A stretch of 64,000 nt of DNA from Paenibacillus sp. FSL W8-0186 (GTDB lineage: Bacteria; Bacillota; Bacilli; Paenibacillales; Paenibacillaceae), in assembly GCF_037969765.1 (NCBI RefSeq), contig NZ_CP150207.1:4803001-4867000 (forward strand), read 5' to 3'. The notes beneath the pieces are model-generated. The model worked only from the letters and a program-made list of their open reading frames with translations, did no database searches and was not told the origin of the DNA. The position numbers and the translations under genes were made by a program. Within the stretch, counting starts at the first letter, position 1, and each line of letters begins with the position of its first letter. Below, piece after piece: positions 9,291 through 18,143 of the stretch.

Positions 9291-10856
9291 TTACTCGGCT
9301 TTGCCGTCTTCCAGCGATTTGCGGTATTCCGTTGGCGTCATGCCCATCCATTTCTTGAACGCCTGGCTGAAATATTTGGAGTTGCCCCCGAAGCCGTAAG
9401 AATCGGCTAGCTCAAACACCTTCACATCACCGCTGCGGCGAATCTGCTCGGCCGCCTTCTCGATCCGCAGGCGGCTCAAGTAATGGGAGAAGTTGTCTCC
9501 CGTTACCTGCTTGAACACTTTGCCGAGATAGTCGGGATTCATGTACAGCATCTCGTGCGCCACTCCGTTCAGAGTAAGCTCGTCATCCATGTAATGCTGC
9601 TCAATGATCGAGAGCATTCTCTCGACGATCGAGGAGCGGCGGCTGATGCTGTTCTTGTAGTAGCCGGAGGTGACGTGAATGGCCGCTTCCTTGACGAAGG
9701 TCTTCAGGCTGGACAAGGTATCCAGCCTGACGATCTCGGCCATTTGCGCCGTGAAGCGGTGACGGTCCTCCGGTGAGCAAAGGCGGATCAATATCGCGTA
9801 CAGCTCCAGCACGTAGGAGCGGGTGACGCCGATTTCCAGGCACAGCTCCGCCAGCTGGCAGAACAGCCGCTCCAACTCGCGCTCGACCTCGTCGCTGAGG
9901 CCCGACTTGATCAGCAGCGCTATCCGCTCCTCGTCCAGCTCGACATCCCCGCTTCCCCGTTCGTCTGCCGGCAGGTCGCTCTGCGTGATGAGGCTCCCCT
10001 CGCCGACGTAAAAGCGGTGGTTCATACATTCAAGGGCCTCGCGGTACAGCCTGCGCGCTGCCTCCATCGGCCCGGCTTCGCTGAGCGCCACGGTCAGCTC
10101 TACGCTGTAGAAGCCAAGGAACGTCCGCTTCACTTCCTCAATGCTCCGCAGCAGGAGGGCCGGATCCGGCACCTCGCGGACGGCCATGAGCAGCCTGCCG
10201 TTGAGCGTCGCTCCCAGCAGGACACCCGTCAGCAAGTCCTCGGCAATATTTTTCAAGGCAAATAAATGCTCGTACTCGTGGGAGTCCTCCAACTGGAACA
10301 GGAGCAGGCGAACAGGCTCCTCTGCCGATTCAAGACCAAACAGCTCGCGATAATATTCCAGATCGCTGCGCCCGTAGGTCTTATTGGATACGAGTTCGCG
10401 CAAAAACTGCTCCTTCACATGGGGCAGCACCTTGCTTAGCCCGTCCTTCATCCGTGCAACGAACCGCTCCCTCTCGCGCAGCTCCTCCCGTTCGGACACA
10501 AGCTCTGCCAACGCTTCATAGATTTGCGCCTCGTTGCAGGGCTTCAGCAGATAATGCTTCACGCCAAACTGCATGGCGCTGCGCGCATATTCGAACTCCT
10601 TGTACCCCGTCAGCATGATGAACCGGATATTCGGGAACGATTGCAGCGTCTTCTCTACCAGCTCCAGCCCGTTCATCCCAGGCATGGATATATCGCTGAT
10701 GACAAAATCCGGCTGCTCTTTGGCGATTAGCTCATAGGCCTCGATTCCGTTGCGCGCGATGCCGATCAGCTCGGTTCCCGCGCTGCTCCAGTCCACGATC
10801 TGCTGAATTCCCTCCAATATCATCCGCTCGTCGTCTACGAGCAGCACCTTATACAT
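9291..10856 (-). CDS. yesN: Response regulator with AraC-type HTH, YesN-like
   Basis: The product is 521 residues. The N-terminal receiver domain (1-120) has the acidic pair VDDE, phosphoacceptor Asp55 in ISDISMPG and Lys in YLLKPCN. A middle linker of roughly 270 residues has no clear domain. The C-terminal AraC/XylS domain (about 410-515) has two helix-turn-helix units, ending GMTPTEYR. The start at 10856 was chosen because it begins exactly at the receiver fold and overlaps the yesM stop by 8 bases. It is the DNA-binding partner of YesM and probably activates the yesO operon. Confidence 0.93.
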   Translation of the reverse strand: MYKVLLVDDERMILEGIQQIVDWSSAGTELIGIARNGIEAYELIAKEQPDFVISDISMPGMNGLELVEKTLQSFPNIRFIMLTGYKEFEYARSAMQFGVKHYLLKPCNEAQIYEALAELVSEREELRERERFVARMKDGLSKVLPHVKEQFLRELVSNKTYGRSDLEYYRELFGLESAEEPVRLLLFQLEDSHEYEHLFALKNIAEDLLTGVLLGATLNGRLLMAVREVPDPALLLRSIEEVKRTFLGFYSVELTVALSEAGPMEAARRLYREALECMNHRFYVGEGSLITQSDLPADERGSGDVELDEERIALLIKSGLSDEVERELERLFCQLAELCLEIGVTRSYVLELYAILIRLCSPEDRHRFTAQMAEIVRLDTLSSLKTFVKEAAIHVTSGYYKNSISRRSSIVERMLSIIEQHYMDDELTLNGVAHEMLYMNPDYLGKVFKQVTGDNFSHYLSRLRIEKAAEQIRRSGDVKVFELADSYGFGGNSKYFSQAFKKWMGMTPTEYRKSLEDGKAE

Positions 10857-12627
10857 CCTCGTCCTCTCCTTGTCTGTATGGAATACGGATATGAATCGCC
10901 GTCCTGACGTTTGGCTCACTGTCAATACGGATGCCCCATTCGGAGCCGAAGGTCAGCTTGATGCGTTCCTCGATGTTGGACAGCCCAATGCCTTTGCCCC
11001 GGGTCTGGATCCGCCCGCCTCTGAGCTCTGTCAGAAATTCCGGCGCCATCCCCGGGCCGTCGTCCTCTACCCGGATATCCAGCCCGCCGCCGCGTTCGGC
11101 CGACTCCTCGACGATGATGCGGATATGACAGGTTTCGATTCTCGGCTCCAGGGCGTAATGAATAGCGTTCTCGAGCAGGGGCTGGAGCGTCATTTTCGGA
11201 ATCAGGGCGTCCAGGTATTCATCAGGCACCTCCAATTGGAAGTCCAGCCGTTCCTCGAAGCGAATGCGCTGAATCGTTACATAGCTGTGCACGATATCCA
11301 GTTCCGATTTCAGGGTGATCAGGCTGGTTCCGTCACTGAGCGAGCTCCGCAAGAGGAAGCCGAGCGCCTCAACCATTTGCGAAATTTGCGTCTGGCGGTT
11401 CACTTTGGCCAGCCAATTGATCGAATCCAGCGTGTTGTACAAGAAATGCGGGTTGATTTGCGCTTGGAGCGCTTTTAATTCGCTTTCCCGAATGACGAGC
11501 TGCTTCGCATAATTTTGGTTGATGAGCTCGCGGATGCGCTGGATCATCATTTTAAATGTGCGCTGCAAATGCTCAACCTCAGTCTGCGAAGTCCTCGGCA
11601 CCTCTCCAAGCGACTGTTCCTCAAGGTTGTCGAGATCGCCCTTCTCAATCTTGCGCATCTTCTTGATCAGCTGCTCAATCGGCCGTGTGATGCTGCGCGA
11701 CAATTTGACCCCCAGCGCAATGCCGATCAGCAAAATAAGGACGAAGATGATCGTAACAAGGTCTTTGACGAATGATATGTTGCGGAACATGCTGTCATAC
11801 GGGGTCATATTTAAATAAGTCCAGCCTAAATCCGACGATCTCACCCGCGTGAAAAAATACTTGCTCCCTCCCACGGTCGTTAACCCGTAGGATTCGGAAC
11901 GCACCAGCTCGTCGGCAATTTCCTCCTCCGGGATGAGCGGATGATCGGGATAGATAATCTTGCTCCCGTCCGTAATGATCAGATGGCTGCTATCCCCGCC
12001 GCTCTGCACGTAATCCTCCATAATCCGCTCCTTGCGGAAGCGGATGATGAGCGTGCCCAGGTCGTCCCGGGGGAAGGTCGTCCCGCTGAACGACTTGATC
12101 TGCCGCACCGCGTACAGCGACCGGTCGCTTCCGACGTACCAAACGTTCGATCCGTCTGCGTCTTCGGCGATCGTCATGAGCTCGGTCTGCAGATCCTGCG
12201 CTAGACCTGCCCGATTGCCTCCGATCAGAATATGCCGTTCCGGGTCGATGACCATGATCGAATAGACGAACTTCTCGGAACCGGCGATCGCGGTGAGACG
12301 ATCCATTATTTTTTTGCGCTGAACGGCCTTCTGGTAAGACGTAACGCTCTCCAGCTTCAGGCCGGCCAGGCTGCGCTGCAGCTGCTCGTCGGAGAATACC
12401 CGGAACGACAACCCCTCCTGCTCCCTCAGCTGATTCTCAATCCCAAGCGCCGAGCTGTTCAACACCTGGGACGTTCGCTCGTACATCTGCCTGTCGTATA
12501 GGTCGGTCACATACTTTAGTGCGATCCAATACAAGGAGAAGCTGACGATCATCAGCAGCGTAATCAGTATCAGCATTTTGTGATAGATGCCGGCTTCCTT
12601 CATTAGTCCGCGAATTTTCCCTATCAA
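10849..12627 (-). CDS. yesM: Sensor histidine kinase, YesM-like
   Basis: The product is 592 residues from a TTG at 12627, chosen because GAGGTGG lies 5 bases upstream; TTG at 12651 is an alternative. Two transmembrane helices (about 16-40 and 290-315) flank an extracellular sensor domain. A HAMP segment follows (LSRSITRPIEQLIKKM), then the His_kinase box INPHFLYNTLDSINW with the phosphorylated His, and a HATPase with NAIHYAL and DDGPGM. It should sense pectin-derived sugars outside the cell and phosphorylate YesN. A cre-like site lies upstream. Confidence 0.93.
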   Translation of the reverse strand: MIGKIRGLMKEAGIYHKMLILITLLMIVSFSLYWIALKYVTDLYDRQMYERTSQVLNSSALGIENQLREQEGLSFRVFSDEQLQRSLAGLKLESVTSYQKAVQRKKIMDRLTAIAGSEKFVYSIMVIDPERHILIGGNRAGLAQDLQTELMTIAEDADGSNVWYVGSDRSLYAVRQIKSFSGTTFPRDDLGTLIIRFRKERIMEDYVQSGGDSSHLIITDGSKIIYPDHPLIPEEEIADELVRSESYGLTTVGGSKYFFTRVRSSDLGWTYLNMTPYDSMFRNISFVKDLVTIIFVLILLIGIALGVKLSRSITRPIEQLIKKMRKIEKGDLDNLEEQSLGEVPRTSQTEVEHLQRTFKMMIQRIRELINQNYAKQLVIRESELKALQAQINPHFLYNTLDSINWLAKVNRQTQISQMVEALGFLLRSSLSDGTSLITLKSELDIVHSYVTIQRIRFEERLDFQLEVPDEYLDALIPKMTLQPLLENAIHYALEPRIETCHIRIIVEESAERGGGLDIRVEDDGPGMAPEFLTELRGGRIQTRGKGIGLSNIEERIKLTFGSEWGIRIDSEPNVRTAIHIRIPYRQGEDEDV

Positions 12628-12655
12628 GAAGGCCACCTCATTTATGGTCAATCAT

Positions 12656-12669
12656 AGCAAGCGCTTACA
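12656..12669. promoter_or_regulatory. Cre-like site before yesM
   Basis: On the minus strand it reads TGTAAGCGCTTGCT, two mismatches from the cre consensus, 29 bp upstream of the yesM start. It is similar to the perfect site before yesO, so catabolite repression of the sensor itself is plausible. Confidence 0.5.
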
Positions 12670-12772
12670 AGTTCTGTTATCGATATTTTACATAATTAAT
12701 GAGCGTGCGGATACCCATCGTAATATCTATTTCATGCTATGAATAACAAATATTGCCCCATGCTGCAAAACA

Positions 12773-12818
12773 AACGGGGTTCCCCTCTCATCCTAAGCGA
12801 TTGCGGGTACCCCGTGTT
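12773..12818 (-). terminator. Terminator after the NTF2-like gene
   Basis: The arms AACGGGGT (12773-12780) and ACCCCGTGTT (12809-12818) form a stem just after the stop codon of the gene ending at 12826. On the minus strand a TTTGTTTT tract follows. Confidence 0.65.
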
Positions 12819-12825
12819 ACGATGT

Positions 12826-13725
12826 TTATTTATTTGCAATTTGTGCTGCTGCCGATTTCATTTGTTCGATCCAGCGTTGTCGTGCCTCTGGCAGGATGGG
12901 CCGATCGTCCTTCTTCAAGTAACGGATCATGAAAAAGCCGTCCGGTGCAGCCAGGCTCAGCACAAGCTCATGCCGCAAGCAGGAATCTGTCGTAAACTGT
13001 GCCTCAAGGATGGAGTAGTCTGCTCCAAGCTCAAGCATTTCACCGAGCTCCAAAATGTCCTGCTCCAAATAACCTTCCGTATGCTCCTTAATCGAGGCGG
13101 CGTCCATTTTCTCAAAATAATCGACGGTGAACTGCTCCGACGTTTTGTAGCGGTACCTCTCTGCCTTCGGGTAATAGCCGATCATTTCGCTGTCGTTATA
13201 TAGCAAATAGGTGGCCGCCTGGAAGCCGTCTAAATCGAACTCGTTAATAAAGCGCCGCATTCTCTCAAAAAATTGTGCCCCTGCTGGAACAACCGCCTGC
13301 TCTCCCGGTAAAATTTCTCCGTCCTTATTTAAATGCAAGACGCTGTATGGCGAGTATCTCGTAATGTAGGCAGACTTTTTCTCAGCGGCTATTTGCACGT
13401 AGTAACTGGTAATATTGCTAAGAATCTCGCCGTTCTCATCCGCTTCATTGACGCAAGTGTAAATATGCTTGCGTGTATATGTAAATGTAGCTTCTTCCCC
13501 GGTCAGCGTAAGGATTTCCATATTCAGGATTTCAGATTGGATGTTGTATATCTGAAAGTTCATCATCAGCTGAAAATGGTTAAGGAACGAAATTTGCCGC
13601 TTGTCCGGATGAAACATTCCGGTGAGCTTGTCTATATTTTTGGCTGTGTAGGCTTGCTCCAGCGCTTTTACGATTTCCTGCACCTTTTGTTCCGTAATTC
13701 TAGCTTTCTTGCCGAAAAAAAACAT
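12826..13725 (-). CDS. Uncharacterised protein with NTF2/SnoaL-like N-terminal region
   Basis: The product is about 299 residues, soluble, without signal peptide or membrane segments. The first 100 residues (KVQEIVKALEQAYTAKNIDKL...) have the helix-then-sheet pattern of SnoaL/NTF2-like folds, which bind small molecules in a cone-shaped pocket. The remaining 200 residues are not recognised. The start at 13725 was chosen for AAGG about 9 bases upstream; ATG at 13731 and GTG at 13734 are also in frame. It stands alone between two terminators. The function is unknown and the fold assignment is tentative. Confidence 0.65.
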   Translation of the reverse strand: MFFFGKKARITEQKVQEIVKALEQAYTAKNIDKLTGMFHPDKRQISFLNHFQLMMNFQIYNIQSEILNMEILTLTGEEATFTYTRKHIYTCVNEADENGEILSNITSYYVQIAAEKKSAYITRYSPYSVLHLNKDGEILPGEQAVVPAGAQFFERMRRFINEFDLDGFQAATYLLYNDSEMIGYYPKAERYRYKTSEQFTVDYFEKMDAASIKEHTEGYLEQDILELGEMLELGADYSILEAQFTTDSCLRHELVLSLAAPDGFFMIRYLKKDDRPILPEARQRWIEQMKSAAAQIANK

Positions 13726-13810
13726 GCCCATCACCTTCCGTCATTCGAATCATTAGTAATATCGGATGTTCCGACGTTATTGTTTAGTTGGCTGGTGGAT
13801 TCATTGGTCA

Positions 13811-13834
13811 GGGTCTGGGTCTGGGTCTGGGTCT
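13811..13834. repeat. Short tandem repeat, four copies of GGGTCT
   Basis: Four perfect hexamer copies stand in the intergenic region upstream of the NTF2-like gene. Slipped-strand length variation is possible. Confidence 0.8.
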
Positions 13835-13857
13835 AGATGCAGCAGCTGTGAGCACTA

Positions 13858-14043
13858 AGCTAACGGACAGACGAGCCGCTATTTACTCATTTTCCCCCGA
13901 TTTTGAATTCTATCGGACACAGAGGACTTTATTTGCCCCTGCCATCCCTATTTTCACCCGCATTTGGTTGAACAGCGGAACTACGGTCCGTTAGCTCTGC
14001 AATTTTGTGTTTTTTTCGCTAATAGCGGAACTACGGTCCGTTA
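13858..14043. repeat. Palindromic intergenic repeat element with a 20-bp direct repeat
   Basis: AGCGGAACTACGGTCCGTTA occurs at 13974-13993 and again at 14024-14043. An imperfect inverted copy, starting AGCTAACGGAC and ending CCGCT, lies at 13858-13880. The unit looks like a REP/BIME-type dispersed element; no coding frame is convincing in this 600-bp gap. A genome-wide count would show whether it is multi-copy. Confidence 0.6.
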
Positions 14044-14059
14044 AGGATACTGCGAGAGC

Positions 14060-14215
14060 CTTAGGCGGCTCGCACGGCTTGGGAGGCTTGGCGGCTTGGG
14101 CATCTCAGCATTTAGGCAGTTTGGCATCTTGATCAGTTAGCGTATTGGTGTTTTGGAAGTTCGGCATCTTGATCAGCAGGCGGCTTGGAGGCTTGGCACC
14201 TTGGCGACTTTTCCC
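14060..14215. repeat. Degenerate GGCTTGG-rich repeat tract
   Basis: The tract is built from variants of GGCGGCTTGG and GGCATCTTGATCAG; the latter is exact at 14123-14136 and 14163-14176. No gene is visible. It directly follows the palindromic element. Confidence 0.5.
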
Positions 14216-14246
14216 CATCCCCCTCCCTTCAACGCAGGCACTAAAA

Positions 14247-14299
14247 AACAAGGCCATCCCCGATCAATTCCAATCCTGATCTTTGGGGACAGCCTTGTT
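14247..14299 (-). terminator. Terminator of the azoreductase gene
   Basis: A long imperfect stem, AACAAGGC...TCCCCGATC paired with GATC...GGGGAC-GCCTTGTT, ends in a T-run on the minus strand (TTTTTTAG). It lies 46 bp after the azoreductase stop. Confidence 0.75.
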
Positions 14300-14344
14300 T
14301 ATAAGATATTAATCTAGTGCCGGATCATGCCAAGTCTATGGTAA

Positions 14345-14986
14345 TTACGCGTGTTGAAGAGCCAGTTTGGAAGCAGCTTCCGCTACGCGGCGCAAGCCGT
14401 CTTCGATGATCTCGTTCGCTTTGGCCGGCATTGCGTTATGCCCTTCGATGACAACTTCATCGATGATTTGCATGCCGAACACGCCGCCGAATACGCTGCG
14501 CATATAATTCACGGCCATTTCCATCGGCGCTGTTTCTGGCGTCGAGTAGATGCCGCCGCGCGCACTCAGGAAGATCGCCTTCTTGTCCGTCATCAACGAA
14601 ACCAGTTGACCTTCCTCATTATATTTAAATGCAAATCCCGCAGCATAGACGTAATCGATGAAGGTTTGCAATTTCGCCGGGATGGTCAGGTTCCACAGCG
14701 GGAACGCGAATACAACGACGTCTGCAGCGCTTAATGCGTCCATTGCTTTTTGTTTAGCTGCCAAAATACGGCTCTCAACATCCGTCAATTCGCCGCCGTT
14801 TTGCATTTTGCCGAAGGCGTTGAACAGATCCTGGCCGAAGTAAGGCATATCCTCTTCGAATACGTCATACGTAGTTACGTTCAGGTTCTCTTGGCCTTTG
14901 ATTGCCTCCATAAACGTTTCGTACATTCTACTGGACACGCCCTCAGAAGCAGGACGGTTATTGGCTTTAACAACTAGTACATTCAT
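14345..14986 (-). CDS. azoR: FMN-dependent NADH-azoreductase / quinone reductase
   Basis: The product is 213 residues with a flavodoxin-like fold. It reduces azo compounds and quinones with NADH and FMN, and usually protects against quinone stress. Family features are the N-terminal VLVVKANNRPASEGVSSRM (FMN phosphate loop), PLWNLTIPAKLQTFIDYV (the PLWN...P..L..YID pattern) and LSARGGIYS. The start at 14986 was chosen for GGAGGAA about 8 bases upstream. It is a single gene with its own terminator. The short palindrome GTATGATTGATAC at 15021-15033 lies just upstream and could be a regulator site. Confidence 0.9.
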   Translation of the reverse strand: MNVLVVKANNRPASEGVSSRMYETFMEAIKGQENLNVTTYDVFEEDMPYFGQDLFNAFGKMQNGGELTDVESRILAAKQKAMDALSAADVVVFAFPLWNLTIPAKLQTFIDYVYAAGFAFKYNEEGQLVSLMTDKKAIFLSARGGIYSTPETAPMEMAVNYMRSVFGGVFGMQIIDEVVIEGHNAMPAKANEIIEDGLRRVAEAASKLALQHA

Positions 14987-15020
14987 GTAAGATTCCTCCA
15001 CTTTTTCTCTACAAATTTAG

Positions 15021-15033
15021 GTATGATTGATAC
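15021..15033. promoter_or_regulatory. Short palindrome in the azoR/SDR divergent intergenic region
   Basis: GTATGATTGATAC has inverted GTAT/ATAC ends and sits 35 bp before the azoreductase start. The 380-bp gap between the azoreductase and SDR genes otherwise shows no gene; promoters for both divergent genes must lie here. Confidence 0.3.
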
Positions 15034-15367
15034 CCCACTCTATTTTATCAGATGTTTCTGGCAGATGTCATATTTTTAGGCTGCATGCAGCAGACTAACG
15101 GCATTCCTTCCTCTATTTAACATCTATCGTTTATACGACATATTCGATGAATTATAGAAAAATCGCGAAATGAGGGTTTACTACGACCCTTACATCCTTC
15201 ATGGTATGGAATTTCCACTAGCCCTCCAAAATTAACGCAACATTTGATTGTCATACATCCACTTCAAGACCGTATAAGACCAGCTGTTCTGGTTAAGCCT
15301 AGAGGTTAGATTACGGGGGATTTGCCCGTGACTCGAGTACACCATACAACTTGAGAGGATGTTGGCA

Positions 15368-16102
15368 ATGGATCGCTTGAAGGACAAAATCGCAATCATT
15401 ACCGGCGGGGCATCAGGCATGGGGGCTGCCATGGCCAAACTGTTCGCGGACGAAGGCGCAACCGTCATTGCCGCCGATATCAATGAGGAGAATCTGGCCA
15501 AGATCGCCGAAACCAATCACGTCGAGGGCATGAAGCTGGATGTATCCTCCGACCAAAATTGGGCTGAACTGACGAAGGCGGTTATGGATAAATATGGACG
15601 CATCGATATTTTGATCAATAATGCAGGGATTTCCTCTGAAAAAACACCCGAGCAAATTACCGAAGCCGACTGGAGTCTAATGCACAAAATCAACTCTTTC
15701 GGCCCATTTCTAGGCATTAAGCATGCTGCGAAATATATGAAGGAAGCGCGCAAAGGCTCGATCGTCAACACTTCCTCCTATACGGCAATTATTGGCTCCG
15801 GCTTTAACCATTATTCTGCGTCCAAAGGCTCCTTGCGCGCTATTGCACGTGCGGCCGCGGCGGACCTGGGCCAATTCAATATCCGCGTAAATACGGTATT
15901 TCCCGGCGTTATTGAAACGCCGATGACGGCAAAGCTGACGGAGTACAGAGAAGCGATGGACATGCTCGTTCGTGCGACGCCCATGCAGCGTCTGGGACAA
16001 CCCGAGGAAGTGGCCAATGCCATTTTGTTCCTGGCTTCGGACGAAGCATCTTACATTACGGGCGGCGAGCTCGTGATCGACGGCGGATACTCCGCCCGGT
16101 AA
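15368..16102 (+). CDS. SDR family NAD(P)-dependent oxidoreductase
   Basis: The product is 244 residues, a classical short-chain dehydrogenase. It has the Rossmann motif TGGASGMG (residues 12-19), acidic ADIN after beta-2 suggesting NAD preference, NNAG near residue 84, catalytic Ser in NTSSYTA, the YSASKGSL motif (Tyr and Lys), and a C-terminal YITGGELVIDGGYSAR. The start at 15368 was chosen because AGAGG lies about 10 bases upstream and MDRLKDKIAIITGG matches the family start. The substrate cannot be told from sequence. It faces away from the azoreductase gene. Confidence 0.9.
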   Translation: MDRLKDKIAIITGGASGMGAAMAKLFADEGATVIAADINEENLAKIAETNHVEGMKLDVSSDQNWAELTKAVMDKYGRIDILINNAGISSEKTPEQITEADWSLMHKINSFGPFLGIKHAAKYMKEARKGSIVNTSSYTAIIGSGFNHYSASKGSLRAIARAAAADLGQFNIRVNTVFPGVIETPMTAKLTEYREAMDMLVRATPMQRLGQPEEVANAILFLASDEASYITGGELVIDGGYSAR

Positions 16103-16141
16103 TTGCCGCTTCAAGCCTCCCGTTTATTCTAACAAAAAGAA

Positions 16142-16189
16142 AGCCGAGCCCCTGCAGGAACGTGTCCTGAGCGGTGCCCGGCTATTTTT
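16142..16189. terminator. Terminator between the convergent SDR and lipoprotein genes
   Basis: The arms AGCCGAGCCCCTGC and GCGGTGCCCGGCT form an imperfect stem followed by ATTTTTA. AAAAAGAAA on the other side lets it serve both directions. Confidence 0.65.
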
Positions 16190-16193
16190 ATCA

Positions 16194-16754
16194 TCAATCA
16201 TCCAGCTCGACGTTTTGGATGTTTCCGTCCGCATCGACCGTCCACTCGATTTCAACGCCTTTATTGAGTCCCAGGTTATCATCGTCTTCAATCGTCATAT
16301 TGTCCGGGATAGTCATCGTTTGCTGTCCGCCATGATCCAGCTGCACGGTAACCTTCCTCCCACTGACCTCCAGAATTGTGCCCTCGTATTCCAGATTCAG
16401 CAGAACCAGACCGCCGTTGGGATCCGTAATTGTAATGCGTTTGCCTCCATCGGTAAGCAGCTCGACTTTTTTATGATAATTATTTTTGAGCGAAATATCT
16501 TTGAGCACTTTCTGGACCTTTACCCCAGAAGGCAGCCCCTCCGTCTCCGATACGGCTTTCTTTTGCTGCTCAGGCTGCCCGCCTGTATTATTCTGGTTCG
16601 TTGCTGCAGATCCTTTTCCTGGTGCTGGCGCGTTTCCCTGGGTCCCTGTTTGCGCCTTGCCCGCGCAGCCGCTTAGCAAAATGCACGCACTCATTACCAG
16701 CAGAAGCGTAGTGGCTTTAAACCCGCGCCCCATATTAATTTTATAATTTGTCAT
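16194..16754 (-). CDS. Uncharacterised small lipoprotein
   Basis: The product is 186 residues. A basic N-terminus and hydrophobic stretch end in the lipobox ILLSGCAGK, so Cys30 should be lipidated. A Gly/Ala/Asn/Gln-rich linker (about 33-65) follows, then an all-beta-looking globular part with LTDGGKRITITDPNGGLVLL and RKVTVQLDHGGQQTM, and a final acidic stretch. GGAGG stands 6 bases before the ATG. No known family is recognised. A role at the cell surface is all that can be inferred. Confidence 0.8.
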   Translation of the reverse strand: MTNYKINMGRGFKATTLLLVMSACILLSGCAGKAQTGTQGNAPAPGKGSAATNQNNTGGQPEQQKKAVSETEGLPSGVKVQKVLKDISLKNNYHKKVELLTDGGKRITITDPNGGLVLLNLEYEGTILEVSGRKVTVQLDHGGQQTMTIPDNMTIEDDDNLGLNKGVEIEWTVDADGNIQNVELDD

Positions 16755-16930
16755 CGTGTACCTCCAGTTGTTTGACTTATAAACCTAGTCTACCGCCATA
16801 TAATATCCTTAATTTTCTATTATAACAAATTAATAAATAATTATTCGAGTTTTTTAGACAATTTTCGACTATTAGTGGACAGCTTTAAGATAAAGTAAGC
16901 GACAGAATTTACTTCCCTGCATCTGCATGA

Positions 16931-16960
16931 AAAAGGACGTGCCTTCGGCACGCCTTTTTT
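16931..16960. terminator. Terminator after the metalloprotease gene
   Basis: The near-perfect stem AAAAGGACGTGCC / GGCACGCCTTTT has a TTC loop and T-runs on both sides. It lies about 60 bp downstream of the metalloprotease stop on the minus strand. Confidence 0.75.
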
Positions 16961-17022
16961 GTTGCGTTTTTTCACTTTTCGTGTTAGTGATAGGTTCCCC
17001 TCAGAACCTGCGGGCTAAATCA

Positions 17023-17946
17023 TTATGGCTGGAAACGCTGCGCATCCTTTTTGAGCTGGCTCCAGGTATAGCGAAGCAGCCAGGCATCCCAATCCGTAAT
17101 CGTCGTTGAGTTCCCCGCCCACATAATGGTCGGCAGCGGAAACCCTCCGGGCGGGCGATCCTGGGCTCCATAGAAGTCAGGCAGTCCGAATCCATGGCCG
17201 ATCTCATGCTCCATAATATGGACTTCATAGTTGTTCACCGTGCTTAAAATATACTCATCCGACATGCGCTGGCCCCAATCGCCTCCAGCACCACCGCCAA
17301 AATTGGCCGTGGCCCATAGATACATGTCAAACCGCTTGTCCAACCCTCCAGGATAGACATAGTTCCGATCGTTGAAATGTTCGAACCGGGACAGCGCGCT
17401 TGGAGCGACAGGCAGTGCCGATGGAATCCGCGGATCGGTTCTGCTAAGCTCATCAACAATCGTTTGCGTGTACACGATTTCATGTGGCTGTTTGTTTAAA
17501 ATTTGCGCGGGATTCGCAACGGCCCAGCCCACAACTTTGACCGGGATATCCCCGTAAGGCCATCCGTCATACCCCTTGAGATGTTTGGTCCAGTTATTCA
17601 ACTGGCGCCCCAGCATTCGTTCGATATCCTGACGCTGCTGCAGCGTCAGATTTTTGGGCGACTGCCAGCGGACCACATAATTGATCGTTCCCTTACCGGC
17701 AAAGATTTGATCAAAAATGAGATTTTTGCGGCCTACAGAATTCTCTTTCAGCATTCGGTTATTATAGACCCATTCAATAGAAGGCCTTAGTGCCTCTGGC
17801 ATGTCGGACAGCGAGGCAGCAATAGCCGTCTGGCTTACCGCGTTTGTCTGGCGCTGAGGCGTGGCCAGTGCAGCAACTGTTCCAGCTAAAGAAAGAGTTA
17901 ATGCGGCAGACAGAAAACCTAATATCCATTTACGCCGTATAGACAT
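17023..17946 (-). CDS. Secreted zinc metalloprotease with HExxHxxGxxD motif
   Basis: The product is 307 residues. A signal peptide (MSIRRKWILGFLSAALTLSL, then an A-rich cleavage region) predicts secretion. The zinc site is HEIGHGFGLPD (near residue 256), in which the third ligand is Asp rather than His, as in snapalysin-type metzincin-like proteases. A conserved-looking Met follows in PTIMWAG, possibly the Met-turn. The start at 17946 was chosen for AGGAAGAG about 7 bases upstream. The gene stands alone between terminators. Protease activity is well supported by the motif; the substrate is unknown. Confidence 0.82.
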   Translation of the reverse strand: MSIRRKWILGFLSAALTLSLAGTVAALATPQRQTNAVSQTAIAASLSDMPEALRPSIEWVYNNRMLKENSVGRKNLIFDQIFAGKGTINYVVRWQSPKNLTLQQRQDIERMLGRQLNNWTKHLKGYDGWPYGDIPVKVVGWAVANPAQILNKQPHEIVYTQTIVDELSRTDPRIPSALPVAPSALSRFEHFNDRNYVYPGGLDKRFDMYLWATANFGGGAGGDWGQRMSDEYILSTVNNYEVHIMEHEIGHGFGLPDFYGAQDRPPGGFPLPTIMWAGNSTTITDWDAWLLRYTWSQLKKDAQRFQP

Positions 17947-18062
17947 ATGGACTCTTCCTTTCTTATATTTATTTTTCAAGAGATATATCAACTAATGATT
18001 CTATATTTTACATATACAACAATATATTGGTAGGTACTAATTACCTTTTTATATAAACAAAA

Positions 18063-18110
18063 AGCCCCCCACATGGTAGACAACTGAAAATCTATTCCAT
18101 GTGGAGAGCT
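18063..18110 (-). terminator. Terminator of the MFS gene
   Basis: The arms CCACATGG (18069-18076) and CCATGTGG (18097-18104), extended by AGC/GCT, precede a T-rich tract on the minus strand, 35 bp after the MFS stop. Confidence 0.75.
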
Positions 18111-18143
18111 ATATAGTTACCTTCGGTGCATGCACCTTGCTTA

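Noticed and set aside
14060..14215. CRISPR array
   Set aside because: The repeats are degenerate, irregularly spaced and short, with no cas genes in the window.
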